Assembly: GCA_003151595.1 (NCBI GenBank)
Contig: PLXW01000098.1
Location: 9,983 to 22,393, forward strand
Origin: Myxococcales bacterium
Lineage (GTDB): Bacteria; Myxococcota; Polyangia; Polyangiales; Polyangiaceae
Direction: 5' to 3'
Length of the DNA stretch: 12,411 nucleotides
Below the pieces are notes generated by a model. The model was not told the origin of the DNA. It made no database searches and saw nothing but the letters and a program-made list of their open reading frames with translations. The position numbers and the translations under genes were made by a program. Of this stretch, positions 11,551-12,411 are shown piece after piece (position 1 is the first letter of the stretch; each line of letters starts with the position of its first letter).

Positions 11551-12411
11551 TCAGAACGACGCTTCGACGCTTAGCCCGCCCGTGTGCGGTCCGATCGCAG
11601 GAACGATCTTCGCGCCGAGCGCGGTCTGCGATTCGTGGGGGTGCCCCGCGAAGAGGAGCCACGACGCGCCGGCGACGACGCACGCGCCGCCGAGCGCGAA
11701 GAAGCCGACGCCGAGCGCGGAGTACGTCTTGCCGTTGGCGATGTCGTTCGTGGCGCTGGCAGGGCAAGACTTGCCGTTCGCGCCGCATTCGTTCTGGAGC
11801 TTCGACTCGGCGCTGCCGCGCATGGCCCAGGTGACGCCGCCGCCGACGAGCGATGCGGCGCCGACGCCGAGGAGGACCCAGGCGGGTGCCTTGGATGCGG
11901 TCGCGGTCGGGGTCGCGGTCGCGATCGGGGTCGGGGTCGCGGTCGCGATCGGGGTCGCGATCGGAGGAGGCGAGACGGGCTCGTCGTCGAGCGCCGGCAC
12001 GATCACCTTCGCCGTGCTCGCCACCCCTTCGACCGCGACGATCGCTTTCCACGCGCGCTTGCCTGGAGCCGACGCGGCGACGGTGTGCTCGCCGGGATCG
12101 ATCGGCATCGACTCGCCCCACTCGGCGTCGCCCATCGGCTCACCGTCGCGCGTCACCGCGAGACCGGTCACGCGCGAAGGCGCCGGGACCACGACCGCGA
12201 GGCGTGACAGCTTCGGCTCGAGCGCCGCCGCGCGATCGCGCGCCGCCTTCTCGCGCGCCCCCTGGCTCGCGTTCTTCGCGCTCGACGCCACGGAGAGGAA
12301 CCCGGCCCACGCGCTCGCCATGCGCCCGGTGTGCTCGTAGCAGTCGGCGAGGTTGAACTTCGTGCCGGTCGCGGGCGCGAGGCGCTGGCTCTCTTCGAGC
12401 TTGGGGCACGC
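11551..12411 (-). CDS. TPR-PEGA domain membrane protein (5' end outside window)
   Basis: The last 286 residues of a protein whose start lies right of the window. The first visible residues (ACPKLEESQRLAPATGTKFNLADCYEHTGR, given in pieces: ACPKLEESQRLAPATG, then TKFNLADCYEHTGR) are a TPR pair common in Polyangia, followed by a helix rich in Ala, Lys and Arg. A PEGA-type domain (about 81-138) contains LAVTRDGEPM and IDPGEHTVAASAPGKRAW, typical of PEGA repeats. A Thr/Pro/Ala linker (about 139-175), coded by hexamer repeats, leads to two membrane helices (about 177-197 and 231-254) with a loop carrying NECGANGKSC. The tail ends IGPHTGGLSVEASF, which resembles the closing strand of outer-membrane-like C-termini. 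An ATG at 12321 is internal, since the TPR continues upstream. Its topology and role are unknown; neighbours suggest an envelope function. Confidence 0.85.
   Translation of the reverse strand, partial: ACPKLEESQRLAPATGTKFNLADCYEHTGRMASAWAGFLSVASSAKNASQGAREKAARDRAAALEPKLSRLAVVVPAPSRVTGLAVTRDGEPMGDAEWGESMPIDPGEHTVAASAPGKRAWKAIVAVEGVASTAKVIVPALDDEPVSPPPIATPIATATPTPIATATPTATASKAPAWVLLGVGAASLVGGGVTWAMRGSAESKLQNECGANGKSCPASATNDIANGKTYSALGVGFFALGGACVVAGASWLLFAGHPHESQTALGAKIVPAIGPHTGGLSVEASF
11897..11962 (-). repeat. Eleven-copy hexamer repeat in the PEGA gene linker
   Basis: Eleven consecutive 6-base units of the form G[C/G]G[G/A]TC on the plus strand, grouped in a higher-order pattern in which GGGGTC-GCGGTC-GCGATC recurs. 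On the coding strand they give the Pro-Ile-Ala-Thr-Ala-Thr-Pro linker between the PEGA domain and the first membrane helix. Units are multiples of three, so gain or loss of copies keeps the frame and only alters linker length. Confidence 0.9.

Noticed and set aside
11545..11578. CGGGCT/AGCCCG pair at the convergent end of the lipoprotein and PEGA genes as a shared terminator
   Set aside because: Arms of six with a 22-base loop and no T-run on either strand; half of it is PEGA coding sequence.

Overview
The window is strongly GC-rich, with G/C-loaded codon third positions. It carries several protein types typical of Myxococcota, most likely the Polyangia: an MJ0042-type zinc ribbon fused to a long TPR array, a membrane Ser/Thr kinase with an Ala/Pro/Ser tail, an Asp/Gly-linker lipoprotein with a SUMF1 domain, and a TPR-PEGA protein with two C-terminal membrane helices. 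The taxonomic placement is inference from gene content; there is no rRNA or marker phylogeny here.

Left block (1-3839, + strand): the 3' end of a MoxR AAA+ ATPase gene, then a Nudix-like/ASCH fusion protein 3 bases later, then a DUF58 membrane protein, then rsmA (ksgA), whose ATG overlaps the DUF58 stop. MoxR plus DUF58 is a standard pair (ATPase chaperone with VWA-like membrane partner). The ASCH gene between them is unusual, and it puts a possible acetylcytidine or nucleotide hydrolase in the same transcript direction as the 16S rRNA dimethyladenosine methyltransferase.

Centre (3854-8002, - strand): one 1382-residue protein, convergent with rsmA. It has an N-terminal four-cysteine zinc ribbon, about 500 residues of low complexity with heptad LPSxAxx repeats and recurring FGE-L and K-x-T motifs, one membrane helix, then about 750 residues of TPRs and a C-terminal cysteine cluster. 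No specific function can be assigned.

Divergent regulatory region (8003-8405): about 400 bases without a convincing gene. It holds a perfect 12-bp inverted repeat, a short palindrome, a nine-C tract and an AT-rich spot, and presumably drives the TPR gene leftwards and the kinase gene rightwards.

Right block (8406-11542, + strand): a complete, catalytically intact Ser/Thr kinase with one membrane helix; a lipoprotein with a SUMF1 (formylglycine-generating-enzyme-like) domain that lacks the catalytic cysteines; and a small four-cysteine lipoprotein. They look like an envelope signalling cluster. A convergent TPR-PEGA protein (11551-12411, - strand) runs off the right edge.

I see no CRISPR array, insertion sequence, tRNA, rRNA or attachment site. 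The most unusual items are the Nudix-like/ASCH fusion, the repeat-rich zinc ribbon/TPR protein beside the kinase, and the perfect inverted repeat between them. Nothing here amounts to a demonstrated new system.
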